Positions 17,871 through 26,335 of a DNA stretch of 64,000 nucleotides are shown in pieces. The notes under the pieces were generated by a model. The model searched no databases, had not been told where the DNA came from, and saw only the letters and a program-made list of their open reading frames with translations. The stretch is taken from positions 306,309 through 370,308 of the forward strand of contig JBDVXK010000024.1 in NCBI GenBank assembly GCA_039964455.1. Direction: 5' to 3'. The position numbers and the translations under genes were made by a program. How positions within the stretch are numbered: position 1 is the stretch's first letter; every line of letters starts with the position of its first letter. The DNA is from CALJFL01 sp039964455 (GTDB lineage: Bacteria > Pseudomonadota > Gammaproteobacteria > Pseudomonadales > Halieaceae).

Positions 17871-18075
17871 GCCTCTCTCCTTTGTCATTGCAGACTGTCA
17901 GCGTACTTCGATGTTGCGGCGCATTCTCGCGCATGTCGACACGCGGGTACAGGGCAGTAAAGGCCAGTTCACGCTGACAGTTCAGCAAAATAAACGCCCC
18001 GTACCAGAACGCCACTGTATCCCTTTCGGTAGCCGCAGGCGTCGGCCTGTTAATATAAAACACAGGGGCTTTCAG

Positions 18076-18104
18076 TTAAGATTCAGCTTGCAGTGGCATA
18101 AAAC
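18076..18104 (+). promoter_or_regulatory. possible promoter of the TonB receptor
   Basis: TTAAGA, 17 bases, TAAAAC; each hexamer matches consensus at four positions. It lies about 55 bases before the start codon. A GC stem (GGCCG/CGGCC) follows in the leader. Confidence 0.35.
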
Positions 18105-18157
18105 GGCCGCCGAAGAACGGCCCTGCTACAAAAAATACTCCCGGGGGGGACTTTGAC

Positions 18158-20575
18158 ATGAAAACATTGACCGAAAATTCGCGCGTTTTACGCCCGCAGG
18201 CGAGGCAAATCAAAAAGATTGCCCTGGCCATCTCCACGATTTTGGCGGCAGGTGCGCATGCCCAGGAGGATGTGGCACCGCGCGCGGGAGGCTACAGCCT
18301 GCAACTCGAGGAAGTCGTTGTTACCGCGCAGAAGCGTGAAGAAAACTACATGTCTGTTCCACTTTCGGTAAATGCATTCACCGCTGAAGACATGGCCAAC
18401 ACCGGCGCCACCAACATACAGGGCATGTCCGACTTTATGCCAGGCGTGGAGATCGGCGATGTGAATGGTGGTTCTACCCAGACCGGTATTACCGTGCGCG
18501 GTGTTAGCAGCCCCAATATAAGCTCCGGCGGCGACCCCTCTACCGCAACCTTTTATGACGGTAGCTATATGCCTCGCGCTGTTACCACCATACCGTTTAC
18601 CGACATTGCACGTACCGAAGTATTGAAAGGACCACAGGGTACCCTGTTCGGTCGCAACGCTACCGTCGGCGTGATCAATATTATTCCCAACAAACCGCAC
18701 GAAGAATTTGAGGGCTTTGTTAAAGCCAGAGTTGGTAATTACAACCTGCTGCGCATGGAAGGCATGGTCAATGCACCCGTCACTGACAACCTCGCGTTCC
18801 GGGGAAATATATTCTCCAGCCAGCGCGACGGTGTGACTGACCAGAAAGGTATTGGCGATGACGTTCAGGATCTCGGCTTCCTGTCGGCGCGCGCTTCCAT
18901 GTTGTGGACTATTTCAGATGAGACCGATTTGCAGCTTAGTGTCGACTATGAAGACCGGGACGAGATGCCGCGAGCTGCCATTGGCGTCAGCAAGTACGCC
19001 TATCAAGGTGGCACCGATCCTTTCTCTGGGAAAACAGCCCATGACGTAAGAGGCCAGGAAGAAACACGCGACATGTACGGGGTATCGCTGCAACTGAATC
19101 ATGATTTTAACAGCGAATTGTCAATGTTCGGTGTTGTCAGCTATCGAGACTGGGAAACCACCAACCTGCAGGAAGAAGATGGCACTGAAGCCCCCCGCCG
19201 TTATTTCGACACCAATAATATTGAAGACTCAGACATTTTCTATACAGAGTTTCGCTTCAATTATGCCAATGACCGCATCAATGCCATCGCCGGCGGTAAT
19301 TACAGCAGTGAGGATGTCTTCCAGCGCACCGATATTCACTTGAAGGCTGACTCGTATATGCAGTTTTTGACGGTGCTAGGAGGGCTTGGCGGACAGGACG
19401 ACCATCTTTGGGATATTTTGGAGGGAGCACCGGATGCGGTATATCTTGGGCTTTCCGATGCTTTCGGTGTAGCTGTGGTACCCCCAAGTTTTGCCGATGA
19501 AATATTGACCGAAAATATGGACAACACGGGAGACTTCACCAACTGGGGTGTATTCGCCGATGTTACCTATCAATTGACCGATACGATTCGAGTCGCCGCT
19601 GGTTTGCGTTACAGCTATGACGATAAAGAATATTCCTGGCAAACAAGGGAATCCGATCTGCAGTGGCCACTACCGCCAGAGCGGGTCGCCTACAACCCGG
19701 CTGAAACGGGAGCCGACCCTGAAAACTACTTCGACAAATTCACCGATTCAGAGGACTGGAGCAAAACAACTGGCCGCTTGGTCGTAGATTGGGAATTCTC
19801 CGACCAGGCCATGACCTACCTGTCCTACGGCACTGGCTATAAGTCAGGCGGATTCGATGGCCAGTCTTTTGATGCATTCGTTGCCGGCCCGTTTGACCCT
19901 GAGGAAATGGAAAGCATTGAATGGGGCCTGAAAGGCGATTTCTTTGATAACCGTGTGCGTCTTGAAGCCGCTGTTTTTCACCAGGAACTGGATGGACGAC
20001 AAAAGTCTGTCAGTGCCAAGCAAAGCCCAACGGATCCTACATCCCAGCCTACTGTGATAAATGGTGATGAAGAGACGGACGGCGTCGAATTGATTGTCGC
20101 GTGGAATGTTCTCGATAGCCTGCGCCTGACCGGCATCACCACTTATCGGGAAACGGACGGCGTATTTGAAGAGTACTTCAATGCCGATGGTGACCTGGTC
20201 GGTGGGGAAAAGGAATCCAGCGATACCAACACCGAATACACTTTACGGTTTGACTGGACCCCGGAAATTTCCATGGGTTACTTACTGGTTCATGCCGACT
20301 ATGTTTATCGGGAAGATCCCGGCCCCGACTCAGAAACCGCGATCTTCGAAACAGGAAAGTGGTATTTTCAGGACATCAAACGCCTGAATGCCCGCATATC
20401 ATGGCAGAACGAAGACGAAACCATTGAGGTGGCATTATGGGGAGACAACCTCCTGGACGAGGAAACAGCCAGTAATCCCGGCGGTTACGTGGCTGGAGAG
20501 GAAGGTCTTGATGCTGCTATAACCACCATCGACGACCCCAGGACCTACGGGATCGACGTCAGATACTCTTTTTGA
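18158..20575 (+). CDS. TonB-dependent outer-membrane receptor
   Basis: 805 residues: signal peptide (about 1-42, ending AHAQ), a TonB-box-like LEEVVVTAQKREE near 50-62, then the plug domain (about 65-180) with FTDIARTEVLKGPQGTLFGR and VINIIPNKP. The rest is a 22-strand barrel ending in an aromatic residue (YGIDVRYSF). The AQKREE start places it in the large proteobacterial class (FyuA/BtuB-like) that takes up varied hydrophobic or carbohydrate substrates in Sphingomonads and OM60-type bacteria. The neighbours suggest a steroid or terpenoid-like ligand; this is inference. A strong GGGGGGGA ribosome-binding site precedes it. Confidence 0.93.
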   Translation: MKTLTENSRVLRPQARQIKKIALAISTILAAGAHAQEDVAPRAGGYSLQLEEVVVTAQKREENYMSVPLSVNAFTAEDMANTGATNIQGMSDFMPGVEIGDVNGGSTQTGITVRGVSSPNISSGGDPSTATFYDGSYMPRAVTTIPFTDIARTEVLKGPQGTLFGRNATVGVINIIPNKPHEEFEGFVKARVGNYNLLRMEGMVNAPVTDNLAFRGNIFSSQRDGVTDQKGIGDDVQDLGFLSARASMLWTISDETDLQLSVDYEDRDEMPRAAIGVSKYAYQGGTDPFSGKTAHDVRGQEETRDMYGVSLQLNHDFNSELSMFGVVSYRDWETTNLQEEDGTEAPRRYFDTNNIEDSDIFYTEFRFNYANDRINAIAGGNYSSEDVFQRTDIHLKADSYMQFLTVLGGLGGQDDHLWDILEGAPDAVYLGLSDAFGVAVVPPSFADEILTENMDNTGDFTNWGVFADVTYQLTDTIRVAAGLRYSYDDKEYSWQTRESDLQWPLPPERVAYNPAETGADPENYFDKFTDSEDWSKTTGRLVVDWEFSDQAMTYLSYGTGYKSGGFDGQSFDAFVAGPFDPEEMESIEWGLKGDFFDNRVRLEAAVFHQELDGRQKSVSAKQSPTDPTSQPTVINGDEETDGVELIVAWNVLDSLRLTGITTYRETDGVFEEYFNADGDLVGGEKESSDTNTEYTLRFDWTPEISMGYLLVHADYVYREDPGPDSETAIFETGKWYFQDIKRLNARISWQNEDETIEVALWGDNLLDEETASNPGGYVAGEEGLDAAITTIDDPRTYGIDVRYSF

Positions 20576-20630
20576 TTGTGTGATTATTTCGGGCCAGGGA
20601 CGGCTCGAGAGAATCGCTCTTCTACCGGCA

Positions 20631-21317
20631 CTAACCAGAACCCGGTTTCAACTCAACTACGTCGCCAGTCGGCACAAGCAACTCGGCTGACTTATTTCGA
20701 GCATTACTCACCGCTCGCTGTAACGGAGCGAGACGAAGCGGTGCTTTCAAAGAGCTGCGAAATATCGGATCTTGCGGCGTGATGCTAATGTCATTGTCCA
20801 GCCAACGTGGCATCTCTTCATTAGTCAGTAAAACCGGCATCCGGTTATGCCAGGGCTCCAGCGCGGTCGCAGCAGCCGTTGTCACCAAGGTACAGCTAAG
20901 CAGCTCCGAGCCGTCGCCAGTCCAGACATCCCACAACGCCGCCACCGCCAACGCCTGATTCTCATTGCTAATCAACCAGGGTTGCTTGACGCCGTCCTCG
21001 GTGCGCCATTCGATAAAACTACTGATGGGCACCACACCCCGTTGCCGCTTGAAGGGCGTTCGAAAAGCGCGGCTGGTCGCAAGGGTCTCGCTGCGGGCAT
21101 TGAACATACTGTATTTCTGGTCCACCGCAGGCGCCCAGGACGGCGTAAGCCACCACCTCGCGGCATCCAGCTGCATACCGGACTCGCCGCCGCGGACCAG
21201 ACCAACGGTCTCTGTGGGCGCCACATTTACCCGCGATGGCAGACCAATATCCACCCCCAAATCCTGCAGCAGTTGCTGCAGGCCCGGGTTGTCTATGACA
21301 TTGAAACGGCCGCACAT
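20631..21317 (-). CDS. yedK: SOS-response-associated protein YedK/HMCES (SRAP)
   Basis: 228-residue SRAP protein that crosslinks to abasic sites in single-stranded DNA through its Cys2. The N-terminus MCGRFNV has the catalytic Cys after Met removal. Further family motifs are NVAPTETVG (near 33-41), FNARSETL (near 72-79), ISSFIEWRT with the catalytic Glu near 105, and PWHNRMPVLL with the catalytic His near 165. Length is typical. It lies alone, convergent with the TonB receptor and divergent from the DUF35 gene. I found no LexA box upstream. Confidence 0.93.
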   Translation of the reverse strand: MCGRFNVIDNPGLQQLLQDLGVDIGLPSRVNVAPTETVGLVRGGESGMQLDAARWWLTPSWAPAVDQKYSMFNARSETLATSRAFRTPFKRQRGVVPISSFIEWRTEDGVKQPWLISNENQALAVAALWDVWTGDGSELLSCTLVTTAAATALEPWHNRMPVLLTNEEMPRWLDNDISITPQDPIFRSSLKAPLRLAPLQRAVSNARNKSAELLVPTGDVVELKPGSG

Positions 21318-21478
21318 GGCTCCACTTTGCCGAAATCCTCAGGCGCTGGCAACGACAGGTCTGTTTAAGTAAACCCCCCGCCGCTTCGGCTCCACACCAC
21401 CCGCCTCCCGCAAGGCAATCCTTGCTAGCGGGTCGCGCGGGATAGTACCCTTGCCGCGCATGATACGGAGAGCCCCTC

Positions 21479-21934
21479 ATGAGTGACAAACCGCTCGCAC
21501 CAGCTATCGAAGGCTGGCATACCATGGATGCCGAACCACACCTGATAGGCACCTGCTGTCGCGGCTGCGGCACCTACTTTTTCCCCAAGCAGGATCAATA
21601 CTGCCGTAACCCCGGATGCGACAGCACTGAATTCGACGAAGTCGAACTCAGCCGTACCGGTCATGTCTGGAGTTATACCAACGCCTGTTACAAGCCACCG
21701 GCGCCCTATGTGGCGGCAGACCCATTCGAGCCCTATGCCATTGCCGCCGTGCAGCTGGAAAAAGAGCAAATGACTGTGCTGGGCCAAGTGATAGAGGGCG
21801 TCTCAGTGGAGGATTTAAAAGTGGGCATGCCCATGGAGCTCGTGCTGGAGACACTTCATGAGACCGATGAAGACATCAAGGTCACCTGGAAATGGCGACC
21901 TGCCGTGGCCACTGAAGCCCCTGGAGTAGCGTAA
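21479..21934 (+). CDS. DUF35 OB-fold/zinc-ribbon acyl-CoA-associated protein
   Basis: 151-residue DUF35 protein: an N-terminal rubredoxin-like zinc ribbon (CRGCG near 23-27, then CRNPGC near 41-46) and a C-terminal OB fold (GHVWSYTNACYKPPAPY, AAVQLEKEQMTVLGQV). DUF35 proteins partner thiolase-like enzymes. In steroid side-chain degradation a DUF35 domain (ChsH2) is needed by the aldolase Ltp2. Its stop overlaps the following thiolase start (TAATG), so a complex of the two products is likely. Confidence 0.88.
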   Translation: MSDKPLAPAIEGWHTMDAEPHLIGTCCRGCGTYFFPKQDQYCRNPGCDSTEFDEVELSRTGHVWSYTNACYKPPAPYVAADPFEPYAIAAVQLEKEQMTVLGQVIEGVSVEDLKVGMPMELVLETLHETDEDIKVTWKWRPAVATEAPGVA

Positions 21935-23121
21935 TGTCTAGCGAAATAGCAATCCTTGGTGCCGGTATGCACCCCTGGGGAAAGTGGGGTCATAACTTCG
22001 TTCAGTACGGTGTTGCCGCTGCGCGTGAGGCTTTGGCCGACGCTGGCATACCCTGGCAGGATGTAGGCTTTGTTTCCGGCGCTGCCACCGTACGCTGTGG
22101 TTATCCCGGGTACGTCGCCGGCGCCACCTTTGCCCAGGCACTGGGCTGGCAGGGAGCTGAGGTCAATACCTCTTACGCTGCCTGTGCCTCCGGCTCGCAA
22201 GCACTGGCTGCGGCCCGCAACAAAATTTTGGCCGGCGGCTGCGACGTTGCGCTGGTTATCGGCGCCGACACAACGCCAAAAGGTTTTCTGGCGCCGGCTG
22301 GCGGCTACCGTCCCGAAGACCCGGACTGGGTACGATTTTACCTGGGCGTAACCAACCCCACATATTTCGGGCTCTACGCCCGTCGCCGCATGGACCTTTA
22401 CGGCGACACCCTGGACGACTTCGCCGCTGTCAAAGTGAAAAATGCCCTCATCGGCAGCAAGAACCCGCGCGCGCGCTACCGTAAATGCTTCACCGCAGAG
22501 GATGTCGCCGCATCAGCGGTCGTGGCTGACCCGCTGCGACTAATGGACATCTGCGCTACCAGTGATGGCGGTGCAGCCCTGATTGTTTGCAGCATGGACT
22601 ATGCCCGCAAGCTGGGCCGCGAGGACGCACCGAAAGTCGCGGCCATATCCACGGTTACCCCCACTTTCGCCAGTAGCGTTGTTGAAATGCCGGACATCGC
22701 CACCGACTCCGCTGCGGCAGCCGGTATCGATGCGCACAGCTATCGCGGCTCGCTGGCGGTCAAGGCCTATGAGGAAGCGGGGCTGGGGCCTGAAGACGTT
22801 GATTTTGCTGAAGTCTATGACCTGTCTACCGCGCTGGAACTGGATTGGATCGAAGATCTGCAGTTGGCACCCCGAGGCGAAGCGGCTCAGCTGTTGCGCA
22901 AGGGAGATACATCGGTGGGCGGCAAAATGCCCGTCAATGCCTCAGGCGGACTGGCCTGTTTTGGGGAGGCTGTGCCGGCACAGGCCATCGCACAGATTTG
23001 TGAACTCACCTGGCAACTTCGCGGACAAGCGGGCGATAGACAAGTGGCCGGTGCCAAGGTTGGCATCACCGCCAACCAGGGACTGTTCGGGCACGGTAGC
23101 TCGGTGATCGTAAAACGCTAA
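21934..23121 (+). CDS. SCP2-type thiolase/lipid-transfer protein, possible aldolase
   Basis: 395-residue thiolase-superfamily protein of the lipid-transfer (SCPx/Ltp) branch. The Cys of the N-terminal half is C84 in NTSYAACASGSQAL. The C-terminal half has FAEVYDLSTALEL, PVNASGGLACFGEA and a late GLFGHGSS. Relatives either cleave beta-ketoacyl-CoA or, as Ltp2, perform retro-aldol cleavage together with a DUF35 protein. The one-base overlap with the DUF35 gene favours that second role but does not prove it. There is no signal peptide; the product is cytoplasmic. Confidence 0.85.
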   Translation: MSSEIAILGAGMHPWGKWGHNFVQYGVAAAREALADAGIPWQDVGFVSGAATVRCGYPGYVAGATFAQALGWQGAEVNTSYAACASGSQALAAARNKILAGGCDVALVIGADTTPKGFLAPAGGYRPEDPDWVRFYLGVTNPTYFGLYARRRMDLYGDTLDDFAAVKVKNALIGSKNPRARYRKCFTAEDVAASAVVADPLRLMDICATSDGGAALIVCSMDYARKLGREDAPKVAAISTVTPTFASSVVEMPDIATDSAAAAGIDAHSYRGSLAVKAYEEAGLGPEDVDFAEVYDLSTALELDWIEDLQLAPRGEAAQLLRKGDTSVGGKMPVNASGGLACFGEAVPAQAIAQICELTWQLRGQAGDRQVAGAKVGITANQGLFGHGSSVIVKR

Positions 23122-23175
23122 AATTCCGGGGTTTGCTCTTCGCGGACTGCGCCTGAGAAAGCGTACACGCTCAGC

Positions 23176-23571
23176 TCAGGGTTCCCGGACAGACGCGCGC
23201 TTCAAATAGGCGATGAGATCTGCTCGGCGTTGCGGGTCAGGCACCCCCAGGCTCATCATTACTGATTCGGGAAACATAGCGCCCGGGTCCGCCAACCACG
23301 CATACATCAGTGCCGGCGTCCAGACGAAAGTCGCCTGCCGGAACGACGCGGAATAATACTCGAAGCCCGCCTGCTTACCCGCAACCTTGCCAAAGATACG
23401 ATGTAAATTGGGCCCGTTATTGTGGCCCATCACTTTTTCCGGATAGTGGCAGGTGCGACAGGGACCAAATACCAATCGCCCGCGTTCGGGGTCTCCTACC
23501 AAGCCCTCACCCGAAGGCTCTGCTGCGACCGAAGGCGCCAACAGGGCAAGCAATATCAGCACCCTGATCAT
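23176..23571 (-). CDS. monohaem class I cytochrome c, periplasmic
   Basis: 131 residues with a signal peptide (about 1-17, ending SVAAEP). Haem attachment is CRTCH (38-42), with a probable axial Met at 105 or 106 in PESVMMSLGV. The fold matches cytochrome c2/c550-type proteins (GPNLHRIFGKVAGKQAGFEYYS). The ATG overlaps the stop of the flavoprotein gene by four bases, which makes it the likely electron acceptor of that exported enzyme. Confidence 0.88.
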   Translation of the reverse strand: MIRVLILLALLAPSVAAEPSGEGLVGDPERGRLVFGPCRTCHYPEKVMGHNNGPNLHRIFGKVAGKQAGFEYYSASFRQATFVWTPALMYAWLADPGAMFPESVMMSLGVPDPQRRADLIAYLKRASVREP

Positions 23572-25067
23572 GAGGACACCGCCGCCAGCCTGCCAGCTCG
23601 ACGCCCAAAAAATGTACAGTCACCCACCGACAAACCACTGGCAATATAGGGTGCGGTAGGCAAACCGGCTACCGTGCGCCCGGCGGCATATAGCCCGGGA
23701 ATGGTCTCGCCAAAACTATTGATCACCTCGCTTTCAGTGTTGGTATGTAATCCACCGAAGGTATGCGCCGGGAAAAATGCCCCGCTCACCGAGAGATCCC
23801 AGGCCCGATACGGCGGCCCCTGAATCGGCCGCAAAAAATTGGCCGACTTGCGATACAACGGGTCTTCTCCGGTCGCCGCAAAACGATTGTAGTAGGCCAC
23901 CGTATTTTGCAGCGCACCGCTGGGGAAGCCCACCTTCTGGGCCAGATCACCAATCGTGTTTGCCTCTGCTACCGGCATGAAATTGTCCTGATGAAAGCTG
24001 TAACCACTGCGCTGGTCGGTAATCATCCAGGCAGTGCCGCCCTGGTGATAGGCAATCGCATCACCCAGCACGCCGTGATAAGAATCCTCGGCCAAAAAGC
24101 GCTGAGCCGCGGCATTGACAACAATGCCACTGAGAACATTTTCAGGCGGGTAGATAGGCGCTATGGCAAAGCCCTGATGCATGCGAAGTGCCTCGGCGCC
24201 TGCAGCGATGCCCATGGCAATCCCCCTGCCCTGATCACCCGCATTACCCCAGGGCACCGAGCAGTTATAAAGCTCCGGCGCATACTGGCGTAACATCTCA
24301 CGGTTGTGGATAAACCCGCCGCAGGCCAATACTACGCCGCGACGCGCACGTACTGTCAGGGTTTGATCTCCCGCCGAAAGCACCATGCCGGCCACTCGCC
24401 CATCAGACTCAACTATCAATTGTCGACCTTCAGTGGAGGTTCTGGTGGTCACACCCAGCGCCCGGGTGCGCGGCAAAAGACTCTCCATCAGGCGGCGGCC
24501 TCCCATCATGCCCGGCACACCGGGTACGTGCCCGCGAGGTGCAGGCTTGGCAGTATCCCGTGACGGCCACGCCAGTTCATTGCCCGAGTAATAAAGCGAC
24601 TCGTCGCCTATAGGCAGTCCCTTCGCTTCCGTAAATTTCGAGGTGTAGGGAACACCTTGCTCCAGCAGCCAATCAAAATGTTCTGCGCTCTGTTCGCAAT
24701 ACAACTGGATTTTGTCGACTTGGGGATGAGGTGAACCGGAAGCGACGATGAAGTTATACATATCCTCCACCGTGTCGGTCACGCCCAGTGCTCGCTGCAG
24801 CGAAGTACCACCACCGGCATAAATCACGCCACCCGACATGGCAGAGGATCCGCCCAGCTTTGGCAGGGACTCAATCATCAGCACCTCTGCACCCGCCTGG
24901 CGAGCTTCGATAGCAGCGCTGGCGCCAGCGGAGCCGGAGCCTGCAATAAGAACGTCTGTCTGTATATCCCAGCGCTTTATCGAACTGCGCGGCAGTGCCG
25001 CTGCGCCGGCGGCGGCTGGGGCCGCCGCCGAGGCCCCGAGTCCAGCCAGCAAAGTCCGTCTTTTCAT
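23568..25067 (-). CDS. Tat-exported FAD oxidoreductase, 3-ketosteroid dehydrogenase/fumarate-reductase family
   Basis: 499 residues. The N-terminus MKRRTLLAGLG followed by an alanine-rich stretch is a Tat signal, so the folded flavoprotein is predicted to act in the periplasm. FAD binding: DVLIAGSGSAGASAAIEA (near 38-55) and the C-terminal LYAAGRTVAGL. The family includes fumarate and urocanate reductases and 3-ketosteroid-delta1-dehydrogenases. I cannot assign the substrate. The next gene is a dedicated cytochrome c, supporting dehydrogenase or electron transfer to a haem. ATGA overlaps occur on both sides (Nudix, cytochrome). Confidence 0.82.
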   Translation of the reverse strand: MKRRTLLAGLGASAAAPAAAGAAALPRSSIKRWDIQTDVLIAGSGSAGASAAIEARQAGAEVLMIESLPKLGGSSAMSGGVIYAGGGTSLQRALGVTDTVEDMYNFIVASGSPHPQVDKIQLYCEQSAEHFDWLLEQGVPYTSKFTEAKGLPIGDESLYYSGNELAWPSRDTAKPAPRGHVPGVPGMMGGRRLMESLLPRTRALGVTTRTSTEGRQLIVESDGRVAGMVLSAGDQTLTVRARRGVVLACGGFIHNREMLRQYAPELYNCSVPWGNAGDQGRGIAMGIAAGAEALRMHQGFAIAPIYPPENVLSGIVVNAAAQRFLAEDSYHGVLGDAIAYHQGGTAWMITDQRSGYSFHQDNFMPVAEANTIGDLAQKVGFPSGALQNTVAYYNRFAATGEDPLYRKSANFLRPIQGPPYRAWDLSVSGAFFPAHTFGGLHTNTESEVINSFGETIPGLYAAGRTVAGLPTAPYIASGLSVGDCTFFGRRAGRLAAVSS

Positions 25068-25756
25068 ATTTCGCGAATGTACTCGAGCTTGTCGTTGACC
25101 ATATAGGTTCTGTGTCGCGGGCCAGACACGTCCTGATTCTCGGTCTCATAGCCCGCATCACCCTCATAGAGAAAACAAATACCGTCCTCCACAAAAACCA
25201 TTCGCGGACGGTACATGATGGCATCCCTATCGCGCAGGGCAGCCGCCGCAGTGGCACTGTCCTGATAATCGGCAATGTCGACGAGGCTGACAAAGGTTGG
25301 CGGCATCAAGCGGAAGGGGTTGGCATCATCTTCGATTTCCTCAAATGCCTGCTGCGGACGGAACCAGCGGTGATGCGCGATTTCGCCGCCATCAACCACT
25401 ACTTCCTGATCGTCATCCAGAATCGCGAGGAAAAACCACGTTGAAAATCGCTTGCGGGCGCCCTCGGGGGTAGTCCAGTGTGATTGATACACCAATTGAT
25501 CGTGACGAATATTCAGGCCCGCTTCCTCCTGAGTCTCCCTCACCGCCGCATTGACCGCCGCCTCATACTCGTCAGCAGCGTCCTCGTGGTCGGCATCATC
25601 CACCCTGCCACCCGGAAATACCCACATGCCTCCCATATGCCGAACGGCTTTACTACGCTGCACCAGTAGCGCCTCCAATCCCTCTTCGCTGTCGCGCAGC
25701 AATACGATGGTGGCTGCAGGATGAATAGGCTCGACTTTGTCGCTCATCTCCAACAT
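25064..25756 (-). CDS. Nudix hydrolase (NUDT19/CoA-type)
   Basis: 230-residue Nudix protein. The Nudix box starts at the FPGGRVDDAD glycines and, after an insertion, has the REx2EEAGL core (near 75-81). The start PAATIVLLRD and MWVFPGGRVDD resemble the NUDT19/NUDT7 branch that hydrolyses CoA or acyl-CoA, in keeping with the neighbouring acyl-CoA genes. The start at 25756 overlaps the MaoC stop (TGATG); a second ATG at 25747 has its GGAG directly against it and is disfavoured. It overlaps the flavoprotein by four bases. Confidence 0.85.
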   Translation of the reverse strand: MLEMSDKVEPIHPAATIVLLRDSEEGLEALLVQRSKAVRHMGGMWVFPGGRVDDADHEDAADEYEAAVNAAVRETQEEAGLNIRHDQLVYQSHWTTPEGARKRFSTWFFLAILDDDQEVVVDGGEIAHHRWFRPQQAFEEIEDDANPFRLMPPTFVSLVDIADYQDSATAAAALRDRDAIMYRPRMVFVEDGICFLYEGDAGYETENQDVSGPRHRTYMVNDKLEYIREI

Positions 25757-26211
25757 CAGGGGAAAAACCTGCTGATAGTATCGATTACGCAGGCCGGGCG
25801 CTCGCTGCCCTCAATCTCGATGGTCATACGAACCACGACCTGCACACCGCCCTTCACTTCTTCGGCGCTGATGACTTCACCACCGCCACGCACACGGCTG
25901 CCAACCGGCACCGGCGCTGGAAATCGCACTTTTTCGCAGCCGTAGTTCACTCCCATGGACACATTATCGACCTCCATAATCTCTGGCAAAAAGAGGTTAG
26001 CCAGCGACAGGGTCAGGTAACCGTGAGCAATGGTTTTACCGAAGGGGCCACTGGCTGCACGCTCTGGATCAACGTGGATCCACTGGTGATCGCCGGTAGA
26101 TTCTGCGAAAAGATCAATTCTGCGCTGGTCTATCTCCAACCACTCGCTAAAACCCAGGTGCTGGCCCACGGCAGGTAACAGCGCCGCGGGGGAATCAAAT
26201 TGTGTGGCCAT
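25756..26211 (-). CDS. MaoC-like (R)-specific enoyl-CoA hydratase
   Basis: 151-residue hot-dog-fold hydratase. The catalytic dyad sits in STGDHQWIHVDPERA (Asp41, His46); the usual Asn of D-x-N is Gln. IAHGYLTLSL near 70-79 is a family motif. It is probably a hydratase of trans-2-enoyl-CoA in a beta-oxidation-like pathway. It is the first gene of a four-gene minus-strand operon MaoC, Nudix, Tat flavoprotein and cytochrome c, with overlapping stops and starts throughout. Confidence 0.88.
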   Translation of the reverse strand: MATQFDSPAALLPAVGQHLGFSEWLEIDQRRIDLFAESTGDHQWIHVDPERAASGPFGKTIAHGYLTLSLANLFLPEIMEVDNVSMGVNYGCEKVRFPAPVPVGSRVRGGGEVISAEEVKGGVQVVVRMTIEIEGSERPACVIDTISRFFP

Positions 26212-26246
26212 TAGTGCTCCAATAACGGTGTTTTTATCGAGCTGAA

Positions 26247-26276
26247 ACTATAGCATCCCGCAATCTTGATTGTGCA
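26247..26276 (-). promoter_or_regulatory. promoter of the MaoC-Nudix-flavoprotein-cytochrome operon
   Basis: Minus strand: TGCACA, 18 bases, TATAGT. The -35 overlaps the first copy of the direct repeat described at 26262-26294. Confidence 0.45.
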
Positions 26277-26294
26277 GCTTGGGTAATCTTGATT
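26262..26294. repeat. paired 10-bp direct repeat between divergent genes
   Basis: AATCTTGATT occurs twice, at 26262-26271 and 26285-26294, with starts 23 bases apart, next to TATAGT (26294-26299), the likely mscS -10. It is a possible operator; it could also be chance. Confidence 0.4.
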
Positions 26295-26335
26295 ATAGTG
26301 CGTACCCTCTGACCAAAATACTGAGGAAACTTGCA

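Noticed and set aside
17889..18075. Possible small gene upstream of the TonB receptor
   Set aside because: Frames in this gap lack a ribosome-binding site and any signal or domain pattern; I see only the possible promoter further downstream.
20576..20630. Terminator between the TonB receptor and yedK
   Set aside because: No stable stem with a T tract on either strand.
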